64,000 nt of DNA from Candidatus Competibacteraceae bacterium (lineage in GTDB: Bacteria; Pseudomonadota; Gammaproteobacteria; Competibacterales; Competibacteraceae), in assembly GCA_016713505.1 (NCBI GenBank), contig JADJPA010000001.1:1488001-1552000 (forward strand), written 5' to 3'. Below the pieces are notes generated by a model. The model made no database searches. It was not told where the DNA came from and saw only the letters and a list, made by a program, of their open reading frames with translations. The translations under genes were made by a program, and so were the position numbers. Shown piece after piece: positions 35,889-46,200 of this stretch (the first letter of the stretch is position 1; every line of letters begins with the position of its first letter).

Positions 35889-36944
35889 CTACCGAGCTAA
35901 TAGCCAAGCGGCGATGGCGGGTGGGATTTCGCGTTGGGCGCGACCGCTGACATAGATGCCGATATGACCGCCCCGGAACGACAGTTCCGAATAGTCCCGG
36001 CTATCATGCAAGCCAGCTAGCGCCTTGGACGCCGCGGGCGGCACCAGATGGTCCTGGGTCGCATAGACGTTAAGGATCGGCATCGTCAACTGGTGCAAAT
36101 CCACACGCCGGTCACCGATGACCACCTCGCCCCTGATCAGCTTGTTGCGCTGAAAGAAATCCTTGGCGAATTGGCGGAACGCCTCCCCGGCCTGATCGGG
36201 GCTGTCGTTGATCCATTTTTCCATTCGCAAAAAATTCTTCAGCGCGTCGACATCATCCAGGATATCCACCAGATCCACGTATTTCTGGCCGGCCAACCGG
36301 AACGGACTCAGCGACAGGAAGGCGAAATTCAGCATCGCGCCCGGCAGGTTGCCGAGCGTGTCGATCAGCAAATCGATGTTTACATGGCGGATCAGATGGG
36401 TCAGCAGATTGTCCGGCGTATGAAAATCCACCGGGGTCACCATGGTGACCAGATTGCGGACCTTCTCCGGATAAAGCGCTGAAAAACACAAGCTCAAGGC
36501 GCCGCCCTGACAAACACCCAACACATTGATGGACTCTTGCTGGCAGCGCTCGCGCAGATGATCGACGCAGTGGGCGATGTAGCGATGGATGTAGTCGCCG
36601 AGCGTCAATCCCCGGTCGCCGGCATCTGGATAGCCCCAATCGATCAGATAGACATCCACGCCGGCCTCCAGCAAGCCCCGGATCATGGAGCGATCTTCCT
36701 GAATATCCATCATGTAGGGTCGATTGACCAGCGCGTAGACGATCAACAGCGGGATGGGGCGCGGCTGTGCGACTCGCGGCTGATAGCGGTACAGCGTCAG
36801 CTTATCCTCCCGGTACACCGCGTCGCGGGGCGACACGCCCGCTTCGATCTCACCGATGTTGCGCAGGGTTGCCATGCCCTCGGTCAGACGAGCGTGATAG
36901 CCTTGGATTTCCTCCATGATGCGTTCGGGGGTCAGACCGATCAT
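35889..36944 (-). CDS. phaC: Class III poly(R)-hydroxyalkanoic acid synthase subunit PhaC
   Basis: Catalytic subunit of the two-component PHA synthase; it polymerises (R)-3-hydroxybutyryl-CoA at the granule surface. At 351 residues the size is typical of class III. The lipase-like box is GVCQGG with the nucleophile Cys145; Asp298 lies in YATQDHLVPP and His327 in FRGGHIGIY, completing the triad. I chose the ATG at 36944, with AGGAG upstream; it overlaps the phaE stop by four bases (ATGA). An upstream start at 37064 would run into phaE. The order phaE-phaC is the reverse of the phaC-phaE order in Allochromatium. Confidence 0.96.
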   Translation of the reverse strand: MIGLTPERIMEEIQGYHARLTEGMATLRNIGEIEAGVSPRDAVYREDKLTLYRYQPRVAQPRPIPLLIVYALVNRPYMMDIQEDRSMIRGLLEAGVDVYLIDWGYPDAGDRGLTLGDYIHRYIAHCVDHLRERCQQESINVLGVCQGGALSLCFSALYPEKVRNLVTMVTPVDFHTPDNLLTHLIRHVNIDLLIDTLGNLPGAMLNFAFLSLSPFRLAGQKYVDLVDILDDVDALKNFLRMEKWINDSPDQAGEAFRQFAKDFFQRNKLIRGEVVIGDRRVDLHQLTMPILNVYATQDHLVPPAASKALAGLHDSRDYSELSFRGGHIGIYVSGRAQREIPPAIAAWLLAR

Positions 36945-37540
36945 GAGCGGGTTTCTCCTTTCGGATAGCAGCCCAACAGGCTGTTGAACAAGCGACCGTT
37001 GAGTTCGCTGTAGTCGATGCCGCGCAACATTTGCCCGTAGGTTTTCTCGTTGCAATCCACCCACAAGTTATACAGCTCGCGCAGGCTGTCGATGTGTTTG
37101 CCGGCGTTGGCGCGCTCGTGCAATTGCTGCTCCATCAGATCCAGCGCCGCTTTGGCCGACTGACGCAAAAAGTCGAGATAGTGGTTCTGAACCTGTTGGT
37201 AATTTTGCCAAGCCTCGGTGTCACCCTCCGCCGACGGGCCCTTGAGCCCCAGGGAGGCCGTGGATTGCCGCCATAACTCCATCATCTGCGTCCAGAGCTG
37301 AGCCATCTCCGGGTTAGCGCGCGGATCGCCCGAGGCTTCGATGGTCGCGGTCTTGAACTGGTCGAAATGCTGTCGCAGTAGCGCGCCCCAGTCGCCGCCT
37401 CCCTGCTGGAGCTGGTCGTGAAACTGCGTTGAAAAGGCGGACATCTGTTCGCCGAAGGCGAGGTAGCTGCGGGCCTGCTTGATCAGAAATTCGGTATCGA
37501 ACGGATTGGGAACGGCAGAAGTGTCGGTTGGCTCGGTCAT
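36941..37540 (-). CDS. phaE: Class III PHA synthase subunit PhaE (short form)
   Basis: Regulatory partner of PhaC that is needed for full synthase activity. It is 199 residues long, much shorter than the ~357-residue Allochromatium protein. The conserved C-terminal PhaE region is present: LRELYNLWVDCNEKTYG followed by YSELNGRLFNSLLG. The middle is helical and glutamine-rich. The ATG at 37540 fits the family N-terminus; an open frame extends upstream to 37735 but that part is inside the M48 protease gene. Its stop overlaps phaC by four bases, so the two subunits are coupled. Confidence 0.88.
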   Translation of the reverse strand: MTEPTDTSAVPNPFDTEFLIKQARSYLAFGEQMSAFSTQFHDQLQQGGGDWGALLRQHFDQFKTATIEASGDPRANPEMAQLWTQMMELWRQSTASLGLKGPSAEGDTEAWQNYQQVQNHYLDFLRQSAKAALDLMEQQLHERANAGKHIDSLRELYNLWVDCNEKTYGQMLRGIDYSELNGRLFNSLLGCYPKGETRS

Positions 37541-37574
37541 GGCAATGGCGTCTGAAAAGTGCAAAGGCCCGCTA

Positions 37575-37580
37575 AGTATA
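37575..37580 (-). promoter_or_regulatory. Candidate -10 box of phaEC
   Basis: On the minus strand TATACT, preceded by CTGAC, lies 35 bases before the phaE ATG and matches five of six -10 positions. No good -35 is visible. The same CTATACTTA string occurs before the GGDEF/EAL gene at the window's left end. Confidence 0.35.
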
Positions 37581-37628
37581 GTCAGCGGATTCGCCTCCCG
37601 TCGGCAAAGATCGCCCGGCGCGCTTCGC

Positions 37629-39107
37629 TCACGGTGAATCGGGCTTCCCGACCGGCAGTTTCTGCGCGATGGCCTCGGCCCGAATTTGTTTGAGCCGCGC
37701 CCGTAACTGCGCTTGCTGGTTCGGGGAGGCGCCACCGCGCCGCAGCCCGAGCTCCAACTGTTCGATGGCGGGCAACAGCTCGCCGTTCAGATAGTGATAT
37801 TCGGCCATGGTGGCATGAGTCGCCGCTATATCGCCGCTGCGCTGGGCAGCCTGTGCGTAGGTGGCGTATAAGGTGGGATCGTTGGGATGGCGGCTCAAGT
37901 GCGGTTGCAACACGCGCAAGGCCCGTCTCGGATCGCCCTGGGTAGCCAGGGCCCGCCCGTAATGCATCGCCAGCACGAAATCATCGGGATACAGCTCACG
38001 AGCGTCTTCGAACTGCCGCCATGCCTGTTCCGACTCCCCTTTGGCTAACGCCAGCTCCGCCGCTTCGATCCGAAACGCCAGCCGGTCGGGATCGCTTTTT
38101 TGCAAACGGCCAAACTGTTGCCGGGCTTCGTCGTAGCGGCCGGCCTGCCGCAGCGCCAGCCCATAGGCGTAGCGCGTGGCGCTCTCATTGGCTGAATCGC
38201 TCCTGGCCAGCCGAGTTTCCAGCTCGCGAATCAGGGAATGGATATCCTCGCTGATCAGCACGCGCGCCCGCGCCTTGGCGAATTCATAGGCGTTACGGTC
38301 GCGCGGGGTCGTCCGCCGGACCGGCGGCGGCAGTTCGACGCGGTCCTGGATGTCAGCGGCGCGGCTTTCCGGCCGGGGATGGGTCAACAACATTTCCGGA
38401 ACCTGATCGCTAGAGGTGCCGGCCAAGCGTTCTAACTTGGTGAAAAAATCGCTCATCCCCCGAGGATCGAACCCCGCTTTCGCCAACAAGCGCATCCCGA
38501 TGCGGTCGGCTTCCTGCTCGTTGGCGCGGGTGAAGTTGATCTGATGCTGGGCGCCGGCCGCCATCGAGCCGACCATCGCCGCCTGGCCGGCCTGCTTGCT
38601 GGCCGCCGCCAACGCCACCGAAGCGACCATGGCCGCCGCCAGCGGCACCGCCATGCGCCGCATGTCGGCGACGGCGCGCACGATGTGCTTTTGCGAGACG
38701 TGAGCGATTTCGTGAGCGATGACGCCGGCCAGTTCGTCTTCCCGCTCCGTGGCCAGCAGTAATCCGGCGTTGATGCCGATGAAATTATGCGGCAGCGCAA
38801 AGGCGTTGATACCGGCGCTCCGAACCGGAAAGAACGTGAACGGCACGCCGTTTTGGTCTGCGTAAGTCACGATGCTTTGCCCGATGGAATCGAGATAGCC
38901 TGTCAATTGCGCGTCTTCCATGATCATGCCGCGCTGTCGCAACTGCCGCATGATATCCAATCCCATCCGCTGTTCCTCATCAGCGCCAAAATACGCCGCT
39001 GAAGGATCGCCGATATCCGGCAGGTTGAGCGGTTGCGCCGCAAGCGGGAGCGCCGGCGTCAAACCGAGGCTCAGGCCCAATATGAAAGGAACGAGGCGTC
39101 GTGGCAT
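37629..39107 (-). CDS. bepA: Periplasmic M48 metalloprotease with TPR domain (BepA-like)
   Basis: A 492-residue exported protein. A signal peptide covers about residues 1-24 (LGLSLGLTPALPLAAQ). The M48 zinc site HEIAHV is near residue 133, the third ligand glutamate follows in ANEQEADRIG near residue 197, and C-terminal TPR repeats span about residues 300-470. In E. coli BepA helps assemble LptD or degrades it when stalled, keeping the outer membrane tight; the same role is likely. The gene is divergent from the TusA-like gene with 128 bases between. phaE follows downstream 88 bases away. Confidence 0.9.
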   Translation of the reverse strand: MPRRLVPFILGLSLGLTPALPLAAQPLNLPDIGDPSAAYFGADEEQRMGLDIMRQLRQRGMIMEDAQLTGYLDSIGQSIVTYADQNGVPFTFFPVRSAGINAFALPHNFIGINAGLLLATEREDELAGVIAHEIAHVSQKHIVRAVADMRRMAVPLAAAMVASVALAAASKQAGQAAMVGSMAAGAQHQINFTRANEQEADRIGMRLLAKAGFDPRGMSDFFTKLERLAGTSSDQVPEMLLTHPRPESRAADIQDRVELPPPVRRTTPRDRNAYEFAKARARVLISEDIHSLIRELETRLARSDSANESATRYAYGLALRQAGRYDEARQQFGRLQKSDPDRLAFRIEAAELALAKGESEQAWRQFEDARELYPDDFVLAMHYGRALATQGDPRRALRVLQPHLSRHPNDPTLYATYAQAAQRSGDIAATHATMAEYHYLNGELLPAIEQLELGLRRGGASPNQQAQLRARLKQIRAEAIAQKLPVGKPDSP

Positions 39108-39235
39108 GAAATTACCGAAAATGAGTTAGAATATCTTGCTTGGAACTCAGTCTCAAGGTGGAGGTTCCTGGATTTGCACCGCCCGGCTAGCCGTGCTTCA
39201 ATGCCGGCATCGCTCCACGGTTTTACCGCGCCATC

Positions 39236-39472
39236 ATGAGTGCTTTCGACACCGAACTCGACACCTCCGGGCTAAACTGCCCGCTGCCTATTCTCAAAGC
39301 CAAGAAAGCGCTGGCCAGCCTCTGCGAGGGTCAGGTCTTGCGCGTGATCGCCACCGACCCTGAATCGGTCCGGGATTTCACGGTCTTCAGCCAACAAATG
39401 GGCCACGCCTTGTTGGAAACGTGCGAGCAAGGCGGTCGATTTTACTTTCTACTGCGCAAGCGGGAGCGTTGA
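39236..39472 (+). CDS. TusA/SirA-like sulfurtransferase
   Basis: A 78-residue small protein with the TusA fold. The signature CPLPILKAKKAL (CPxP) carries the sulfur-accepting cysteine near residue 15. Such proteins relay persulfide sulfur for tRNA thiolation, molybdenum cofactor or redox sulfur metabolism; which one applies here is not decided. It is divergent from the BepA-like protease gene. The same pairing occurs in Pseudomonas (PA1005/PA1006), where the TusA-like member affects molybdoenzymes. Assignment to tusA itself is avoided because the context differs from E. coli. Confidence 0.88.
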   Translation: MSAFDTELDTSGLNCPLPILKAKKALASLCEGQVLRVIATDPESVRDFTVFSQQMGHALLETCEQGGRFYFLLRKRER

Positions 39473-39538
39473 CCGATCCCGTCGCAGCGGCTCCTCGCCG
39501 CCCGAACGCCGGGCCATCGAATCCCCCGACCGGTCGGC

Positions 39539-40894
39539 TCATTCTCCCGCCACCGTCATGCGTTCCACCAGCAGGGAGCCGCACCGGATGCCGCTGCGCG
39601 CATCCACATCATTACCGATCGCGACGATGTGCTGGAAGATGTCAGCAAGATTGCCGGCGATAGTAATTTGCTGGACCGGGTAGGCGATTTCGCCATTCTC
39701 CACCCAAAATCCCGCCGCCCCGCGTGAGTAGTCGCCGGTGACCAAATTGGCGCCGTGACCCAATAGATGGGTGACCCACAAGCCGGTTCCCATCTGCCGC
39801 AGCAAGGCGTGGTGATCGAGCGGACCCGGTTCGACGATCAGATTGTGGATGCCGCCGGCGTTGCCGGTGGTTTCCATCCCTAGCCGGCGGGCCGAATAAC
39901 TGTCCAGCACATACCCTTGCAGCACCCCGTCGCTCACCAGATCGCGGTCGGCGGTCGCCACGCCTTCGTTGTCGAACGGCGCGCTGGCCAAACCCTTCGG
40001 TAAATGAGGTTGCTCGCGCAGCGTCACGAACGCCGGAAAAACCGCCGTGCCCAACCGCCCCAACAGAAACGAGGCTTTTCGATACAGCGCCCCACCGCGA
40101 ATGGCGGCGGTGAAATGACCGATCAACCCGCGCGCCAGTTCCGGCGCGAACAGCACCGGCGCCTGCCGGGTCGCCAATTGCCGGCTGCCCAACTGGCGCA
40201 ACGCCCGCCGCGCGGCGCGTTGGCCGACCGCGCTCGGCGCCTCCAAGCTCGCCCGGTCGCGGGCCAACGTATACCAGTTATCGCGCTGCATCCCGCTGTC
40301 ATCCTGGGCGATCACCGAGCAGCTCAGCGAATGGCGGGTGGTCGGATAGCCGCCGTAAAAACCATCGGAATTACCGTAGATCACCAAGCCGGCGTGCGTG
40401 GTGACGCTGGCGCCTTCGGAATTGCGAATGCGCGCATCGTGCGCCAGCGCCGCGCCCTCGCAGTCGCGCGCCAGCACGATGGCGTCCTCGGCCGATAGCG
40501 CCCAAGGATGATAAAGATCGAGTTCCGGCGCCTCTCGCGCCAAACGTTTGGGATCGGCCAGCCCCGCATAGGGATCGGCGGCGGTGTGACGGGCGATGGC
40601 GCAGGCGCTTTGCACCGTGTCCCGGATCGCTGCCGGCCGCCAGTCGGCGGTGCTGGCCGAGCCTCGGCTTTGGCCGATGTAGACCGTCACGCCAAGGCCG
40701 CGTTGGCGGTGGTGCTCCAAGGTTTCCACCTCGCCGAGTCGGACCGTGACCGACAGCGCGCCGCCGAAACTGACGGCGGCTTCGGCGGCGGTGGCGCCTT
40801 GGGCGCGGGCTTCGGCGAGAATGTCGGCGACCAGGGTTTCCAAGTGTTCGCGCGCGGGCAACGGCGCGGCGGTGCGAGCGATGGCTTCGGACAT
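39539..40894 (-). CDS. pmbA: Metalloprotease TldE/PmbA
   Basis: A 451-residue protein, the non-metal-binding partner of the TldD/TldE protease that trims peptides such as microcin B17 and degrades CcdA. Family features include the N-terminal half with LGVTVYIGQSRGSAS and the C-terminal YSRGAAGFWVENGEIAYPV. As in other TldE proteins, no HExxxH is present. It is the last gene of the long minus-strand block and lies 42 bases downstream of tldD. The next gene, tusA-like, is convergent. Confidence 0.95.
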   Translation of the reverse strand: MSEAIARTAAPLPAREHLETLVADILAEARAQGATAAEAAVSFGGALSVTVRLGEVETLEHHRQRGLGVTVYIGQSRGSASTADWRPAAIRDTVQSACAIARHTAADPYAGLADPKRLAREAPELDLYHPWALSAEDAIVLARDCEGAALAHDARIRNSEGASVTTHAGLVIYGNSDGFYGGYPTTRHSLSCSVIAQDDSGMQRDNWYTLARDRASLEAPSAVGQRAARRALRQLGSRQLATRQAPVLFAPELARGLIGHFTAAIRGGALYRKASFLLGRLGTAVFPAFVTLREQPHLPKGLASAPFDNEGVATADRDLVSDGVLQGYVLDSYSARRLGMETTGNAGGIHNLIVEPGPLDHHALLRQMGTGLWVTHLLGHGANLVTGDYSRGAAGFWVENGEIAYPVQQITIAGNLADIFQHIVAIGNDVDARSGIRCGSLLVERMTVAGE

Positions 40895-40936
40895 GGGCGA
40901 GGGAATTTCAGGGAGCGGTCGGGTGGGTGAAGGGTT

Positions 40937-42382
40937 TCAAGCCTGGGTCCCGCCGACAGTGAGGGCGTCCACCTTGAGAGTCGGCTGACCGACGCCGACC
41001 GGCACGCTCTGGCCGTCCTTGCCGCAGGTGCCGACGCCGGCGTCGAGCTTGAGGTCGTTGCCGACCATCGAAACCTGGGTCAACACGTCCGGGCCGTTGC
41101 CGATCAGGGTCGCGCCCTTGACCGGTCGGGTCACCCGGCCGTTTTCGATCAGATAGGCTTCACTGGCGGAAAACACGAATTTGCCTGAGGTGATATCGAC
41201 CTGGCCGCCGCCGAAATTGACCGCGTACAGGCCCTGCTCCACCGACGCGATGATTTCGGACGGGTCGTGCGCGCCCGCCAGCAGGTAGGTGTTGGTCATG
41301 CGCGGCAGCGGCAAATGAGCGTAGGATTCGCGCCGGCCGTTGCCGGTCGAGGCGGTTTTCATCAGGCGGGCGTTGAGCTTGTCTTGCAAATAGCCTTTCA
41401 GCACGCCGCGCTCGATCAAGGTCGTGCATTGGGTCGGGGTGCCTTCATCGTCGATGTTGAGCGAGCCGCGCCGGTTAGCCAGGGTGCCGTCATCCACCAC
41501 GGTGCACAACGGCGACGCCACCCGCTCGCCGATCCGACCGCTGAACGCCGAGGTGCCCTTGCGGTTGAAATCACCCTCCAGGCCGTGGCCGATGGCCTCG
41601 TGCAGCAGAATACCCGGCCAGCCCGGCCCCAGCACCACGGTCATGGTGCCGGCAGGCGCGGCAACGGCCTCCAGATTGACCAGCGCCAGCCGCACCGCCT
41701 CCCTGGCGTGCCGCAGGGCGCGCTCCTCGTCCAGAAACCAGCCGTAGGCGACGCGGCCGCCACCCCCGGAACTGCCTTGTTCGCGGCGGCCCTGCTGCTC
41801 GACGATCACCGTCACGTTCAGCCGCGCCAGCGGCCGCACGTCGCCGGCCAACGTGCCGTCGCTGCCGGCCACCAGAATCGTATCCTGAGTGCCGGCCAAG
41901 CTGACCATCACCTGAGCGACGCGCGGATCCTGGCGGCGCGCTTCGGCGTCCACCTGCTCCAGCAACCGAATCTTAGCCTCGGCCGTCAAGCTCTCCAGCG
42001 GATCGAGCGGCTGATACAGGGCAGTTCGTCCGTTGCTTCGCCACATCTGAAGCTGGCCCGCGCCGCCGTGGCGGGCGATGGCGCGGGCGGCGGTCGCGGC
42101 TTCCAGCAAGGCCGTCGGCACGATCTCGTCCGAATAGGCAAAACCGGTTTTTTCACCGCTCACCGCCCGCACGCCGACCCCGTGCTGGATGGCGTGGCTG
42201 GCCTGTTTGACCTGACCGTCCTCCAGCGCCCAGGACTCGGCCCGGCGCAGTTGGAAATACAGATCGCCACCGTCGATGGCATGACCCAACAGACAGGACA
42301 GCGTGCGCTGTAGATCGTCCTCGCCCAGGCCGGCGGGAACCAGCAACCGCTGGCGGGCGAGCGCGAGAGAATCGGTCGTCAT
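40937..42382 (-). CDS. tldD: Metalloprotease TldD
   Basis: A 481-residue catalytic subunit of the heterodimeric TldD/TldE zinc protease. The motif HEAIGH is near residue 255 (ILLHEAIGHGLEGD), matching the HExxxH zinc site. It acts in the cytoplasm on unfolded peptides and peptide precursors. It lies between the nitrilase gene (seven bases upstream) and pmbA, the order found in many gammaproteobacteria. Confidence 0.97.
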   Translation of the reverse strand: MTTDSLALARQRLLVPAGLGEDDLQRTLSCLLGHAIDGGDLYFQLRRAESWALEDGQVKQASHAIQHGVGVRAVSGEKTGFAYSDEIVPTALLEAATAARAIARHGGAGQLQMWRSNGRTALYQPLDPLESLTAEAKIRLLEQVDAEARRQDPRVAQVMVSLAGTQDTILVAGSDGTLAGDVRPLARLNVTVIVEQQGRREQGSSGGGGRVAYGWFLDEERALRHAREAVRLALVNLEAVAAPAGTMTVVLGPGWPGILLHEAIGHGLEGDFNRKGTSAFSGRIGERVASPLCTVVDDGTLANRRGSLNIDDEGTPTQCTTLIERGVLKGYLQDKLNARLMKTASTGNGRRESYAHLPLPRMTNTYLLAGAHDPSEIIASVEQGLYAVNFGGGQVDITSGKFVFSASEAYLIENGRVTRPVKGATLIGNGPDVLTQVSMVGNDLKLDAGVGTCGKDGQSVPVGVGQPTLKVDALTVGGTQA

Positions 42383-42389
42383 GGTGTTT

Positions 42390-43211
42390 TCACATTGCCA
42401 CCGCTACCCGGTGTTCCAAGGCTGGAAATTGTCGTCTGATCTGCGTGAGCCGTTCCAGGTCGAATTCGGCCCACACCACTCCCGGCCCGTGCGGCAACCG
42501 GTGCAAAATCTCACCCCACGGATCGACGATCACACTGTCGCCGTGGGTTTCCCGACCGTTGGCATGAAACCCGCCTTGAGCCGCGGCCACCACGTAGCAC
42601 TGATTCTCGATAGCCCGCGTTCTGAGCAGCGTTTCCCAGTGCGCCTTGCCGGTGGCGGCGGTGAACGCCGCCGGCAGCACGGCAATCGTCATGCCCTGCT
42701 CGACCATGGCGCGAAACTGCTCTGGAAACCGTAGATCGTAACACACCGCCAATCCTAACCGGCCCAGCGGGGTATCGGCGACCACATAACGCGCGCCCGG
42801 TTCGATGGTGGCCGATTCGGCGTAGCGCTCCGCACTGCCGACGACGCAAACGTCGAACAAGTGCACCTTATCGTAACGGGCCACTTGCCGGCCTCGATCA
42901 TCGAACAACAGACAAGCCGCCCGCACCCGCCGTTCGTCGTCGCCAGCCCGCAGCGGAATCGTACCGCCGACCAGCCACAAACCGTGGCGGGCGGCCTGCT
43001 CGGCCAGAAACGCCTGGATCGGCCCGTCGCCTTCGCGCTCGCGCGCCGCCAGCTTGTCGCTTTCCCGGCGGCCCATCAGGGCAAAATTTTCCGGCAATAC
43101 CGCCAATCGCGCGCCATTGGCGGCGGCTCGGGCAAGCAGTTCGGCGGCGGCCGCCAAATTTTCGGCGACGCCGGGTCCGGAAACCATTTGGACGGCGGCC
43201 AGAATCGGCAT
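42390..43211 (-). CDS. Nitrilase-superfamily amidohydrolase (Nit-like)
   Basis: A 273-residue cytoplasmic carbon-nitrogen hydrolase. The catalytic triad is visible: glutamate in VLPENFALMG near residue 42, lysine in RYDKVHLFDV near residue 117, and cysteine in LAVCYDLRFPEQ near residue 154. The closest family is the Nit1/YbeM group, which hydrolyses deaminated glutathione; omega-amidase is the alternative. The location between yhdP and tldD is conserved in Pseudomonas. It starts 12 bases after yhdP. Confidence 0.9.
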   Translation of the reverse strand: MPILAAVQMVSGPGVAENLAAAAELLARAAANGARLAVLPENFALMGRRESDKLAAREREGDGPIQAFLAEQAARHGLWLVGGTIPLRAGDDERRVRAACLLFDDRGRQVARYDKVHLFDVCVVGSAERYAESATIEPGARYVVADTPLGRLGLAVCYDLRFPEQFRAMVEQGMTIAVLPAAFTAATGKAHWETLLRTRAIENQCYVVAAAQGGFHANGRETHGDSVIVDPWGEILHRLPHGPGVVWAEFDLERLTQIRRQFPALEHRVAVAM

Positions 43212-43223
43212 GATTTTAACCTC

Positions 43224-46200
43224 TCAATGATCGCTGGCGAACCCTTCCGCTTGAGCGGGAGCGGGTGATTGTTGCAAAGACTCCATCACCGGATTGTCCC
43301 AGGAGCCCTTCAAGGCGTAGCGATAGCGCGTGGCGTGTTCGATATCTTTTTGCAGCAAGCGTTCGGCGACGAACACCGCCGCGCCGACCACCGGCCCACC
43401 GGCGATCGCCCCGGCCACCGGCAGCGTGCCGCCAAAATTGGGCACCACCGTGACGATCTGATCGAAATCACGCGCTTGCAGTCCGATCCGGCCCCAGATT
43501 TCGATGCGCGCCGACGGGGCTTCAACCACCAAATTTTCGGTGCGGGCATTACCGTGTTTGAAGGCGAACTCGCCCGAAATGCGGTCGAATCCCATGCCCG
43601 GCTGGAACAGGTCGCTGAAATCGAAGTTGAGCCGGCGGGTCAGATTTTGCACGTTCAACATGCCGATCAGCCGCCCCAAGCCAGGCTTGATATCGCGCAA
43701 CTGTCCCGGACCGACTTGCAGTTTCAAGGTGCCGTCGAGCTGTTCCAGCGCAAAATCGGGCAACCCCGCTTTCCATTCGACCGCCAAATCGGCTTCGGTT
43801 TCGCCGCGCTCGACGCCGCTGCCCGGATAGCCGAAGGCCGCCAGCGTTTCTCCCAGCGACCGACCGCGCAACGCGGCGTTGAGTTTGGACTGTTGGCCCG
43901 CGCCGCTCGACCACCAGTCGCCGCTGGCTTCGATGCGCTGGCTTTCGGCGTCCAAGCGGATTTCCGGCAAGCGGATGCCGTCCGGGCGCGGCAGCGCGCT
44001 CACCCGCAACCGGCCCAACGCCGCCTCGCCGACCCGCAAATCCGCCACGTTCAGCACCAGCGGCGGCAACTGCCGGGGGTCCACCTCGGCCGAGCTGTCG
44101 CGCTGGTCCGGGCGCTCGACCGACGGACCGACGAACAGGCGTTGCCAGTCGGCTCGCACCGGACGCTGCGGGGTCGGTTCATCAGGCAGGGTAATCCGCC
44201 CGGACAAGCGCTCTCCCTCGCAATCGATCGTCAGGCCGTCTTGCTGCCGCTTGGCCTGTACCGTGACCTGAGAGAAAGAGCGTCCGCCGAGAACCAGCTC
44301 GCCGATGCGGGCCTCGACGCCGCGCAAGAAGCGCCAAGCGCCAGCGGTCGGTTTGGAGCCCGACGCCTTGGCTGATCCCGCGCGCCGCTTGGCGGGCGCG
44401 TTGCCGGCGGGCGGCTTTAAAGCCGCCCGGCCGGCGGGAAGCTGTGGGCTCCAGCGCGGCAGATCGGCCACCACCGTCAGCCCCGGCCCATCCGGTAGCG
44501 TCGCCGCGCCGGCGTTGACGCGCAGTTCGCCGCGCTCGAAGCGCGGCTGGCGCGGAAAATCGCCCAATTCCAGCGCGGCCCGCACCAGCGGTCCGTATTC
44601 CAGTCCGGCCTTCAAGGTCGTTCCCGCCACGGAAGGTTGCACGCCGAGCTTGAATTGCCGGGTTTCGGCGGCGGTCTTGCCCAGCGGGGCAGGAAGATAG
44701 ACGGCGGTGCCGCGCAAGTTCGAGGCGAGTTCCAAGGCGAAAGCCGGCGCGTTCGGCCGCTCCAGGCGCTGGGTCGGAATGGTCAGCACCGCCTCCCACT
44801 CGCTCTTGCCGTTGAGATAAGTCTCCAGCAGGGCGGCCGGCTCATCCAGCAAGGCTTGTAGCGCCAGGCGGCTTCGCAGGTGCGCCTGCAAATCGCGCTG
44901 GCCTTCGCGACCGATCAAGGCTAGATCGAGCTGGATCGGCTGGCCCTGCAACAGCGCCTGGACGTTTTTCGCCTCCAAACCGGCTTCCGTAAACCGCACC
45001 GCACCGCGCAGCCGGTCGAGGTCGATGTTCCAGGCGGTCAGACCGATCGTGTTATCCTGCAAGTTGACTTGGCCTCGCACCTCACCGGGACGGGAATCCA
45101 AGGGAAGGGTCAACTGCAAATCAAGCGTGGTGTCCCCGCGGATGCGCAAGGCCGGCAAATCCTCACCCAGCGCGCGGCCCGCCGGGCTGTCCGCCAACAC
45201 CTGCCACATGCTGGCGCCGCTCCCCTTGACCCGTCCTTTAGCCTCGATGACCACCTTGTCCAAATCATCGATTCTGACCGCGGCGTTTTCCACCGTGCCA
45301 TCCGCCAAGCGGCCGGCTTCCGCCTCAACCCGCAAACTGCGATTGCGGAACGTCACTGTGGCCCGTCCCTGTTCGAACCGCGGCCAACCGGGCATGTAAT
45401 CCAGTATGGCGTTTTCGACTCGAAAGCGCGTCTCGAACAATCCCTCACCGCCGTCGAAGGGGAAGCGAGCGGGTGGACCCCGGAACACCACATCCCCGGA
45501 CAGCACCCGGCCACCGACCAGCGCCCGGTCCAGCCACGCCACCGCCTTGGGCGGAATCACGGCCACCGGCAAGTAGCGCTTTGCCTGATCGCCTCGGACC
45601 TCCCAATACTGACCTTTGATATCCAATAAGGGTTTGTCGGCGTCGGGCAAAAGCACGCTGCCCCAAAACCGGCCGTTGAGATCGGCGTTGGCCACCGCCA
45701 AGCCGTCGCTTTCCAGACGCAAACCGGAATCGGAGCGCCACCAGTCCACTGCGCCGGTCATGGTAGTGAGGGCGAGCGGCGCGCGGAACAGGCCCGCGGT
45801 ATCCACGCGCACCCGGCGGCTGTCCAGTTCGAGCCGGCCGCCTGCCGCGCCAAACTTCAGGACGCCGCTCACGCCGTCGAACCCCGGCAATTTTCGAACC
45901 GATTGAAACCCCACGTCGCGCAATTGCACGGTCGCATAGTAATCGGCAAGCGCGGCGTCCGCCTGGAACGCGAGTTCCGGCAGTTCGCCGCGCACCTCCA
46001 GCGGAATCAGCCAGCGGCGGGCCGGTTCGTCCAGCCAAGGCGTGGCCCAGGCCAGTACGTCCTGAGCCTGCACAGCGAGCGCCCTGCCCTGCCATCCCAA
46101 CGCGGTCCGGTTCAGTTCGAAGCTCGGCTGGCGGATGCTCTGGCCTTTATCGTCGCCAAGGCGGAGCTGGCCTTGCAATTGCCAACCGTCGTCCTGACGC

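Noticed and set aside
43269..44375. 368-codon open frame opposite yhdP
   Set aside because: Antisense shadow of a conserved long gene; no ribosome site and no recognisable domain.
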